DNA of 12,271 bases from Pseudomonadota bacterium (GTDB lineage: Bacteria > Pseudomonadota > Alphaproteobacteria > Acetobacterales > Acetobacteraceae), in the NCBI GenBank assembly GCA_021845555.1, contig JAJZVS010000073.1, forward strand, positions 1 to 12,271, read 5' to 3'. Shown one piece after another: positions 12,214-12,271 of the stretch. The notes under the pieces were generated by a model. It searched no databases and had not been told where the DNA came from. It saw only the letters and a list, made by a program, of their open reading frames with translations. A program made the position numbers and the translations under genes. Numbering within the stretch: the stretch's first letter is position 1; each line of letters begins with the position of its first letter.

Positions 12214-12271
12214 ACGACCTGCGTTCCCCGGCGCGCTCAGTCCCGGATCCGCGCCGGGTGGCGCGGTTCCG

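Overview
The window is very GC-rich, with strong G/C bias at third codon positions, and its gene content is alphaproteobacterial. The NDUFAF5-type methyltransferase, DUF4337 protein, tandem universal stress protein, ZapE and the long GC-rich palindromic intergenic repeat together suggest an Acetobacteraceae/Rhodospirillales-like chromosome. The taxon is inferred from style and homology recall only. No rRNA, tRNA, CRISPR array, phage gene or intact transposase is visible.

Left part (1-2903, + strand): the 3' part of an NDUFAF5/BioC-like SAM methyltransferase, a DUF4337 membrane protein, and a two-domain kinase that fuses an aminoglycoside-phosphotransferase-like fold to a P-loop kinase. The last two are 16 bp apart and probably co-transcribed.

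Centre-left (3036-5179, + strand): a compact cluster of tandem universal stress protein, MarR regulator and pirin (quercetinase-like cupin). A perfect 20-bp palindrome straddles the marR stop codon just before the pirin ribosome binding site and is the obvious operator candidate.

Centre (5180-8768): a short tandem repeat array, a leader of about 270 bp, then a large orphan hybrid histidine kinase. It has two membrane segments, a periplasmic sensor, HisKA, HATPase, a degenerate receiver, an intact receiver and a C-terminal Hpt-like domain in which the phospho-accepting histidine is replaced by glutamate.

Right part (8769-12271): a convergent 2OG-Fe(II) oxygenase (-), a relic of the start of a DUF3800 gene running into an 82-bp inverted repeat, zapE (+), and a convergent two-gene operon (-) of a dienelactone hydrolase and a DUF6295 protein with its own promoter.

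Three intergenic tandem arrays (5197-5276, 8765-8809, 10935-11006) share one design: short GC-rich units around a CCC(T)GGG self-complementary core. Their unit sequences and periods differ, and each sits at a gene 3' end, two of them between convergent genes. These arrays, the pseudo-Hpt kinase, the marR-pirin palindrome and the DUF3800 relic are the most notable items. I see no complete novel defence or mobile system.
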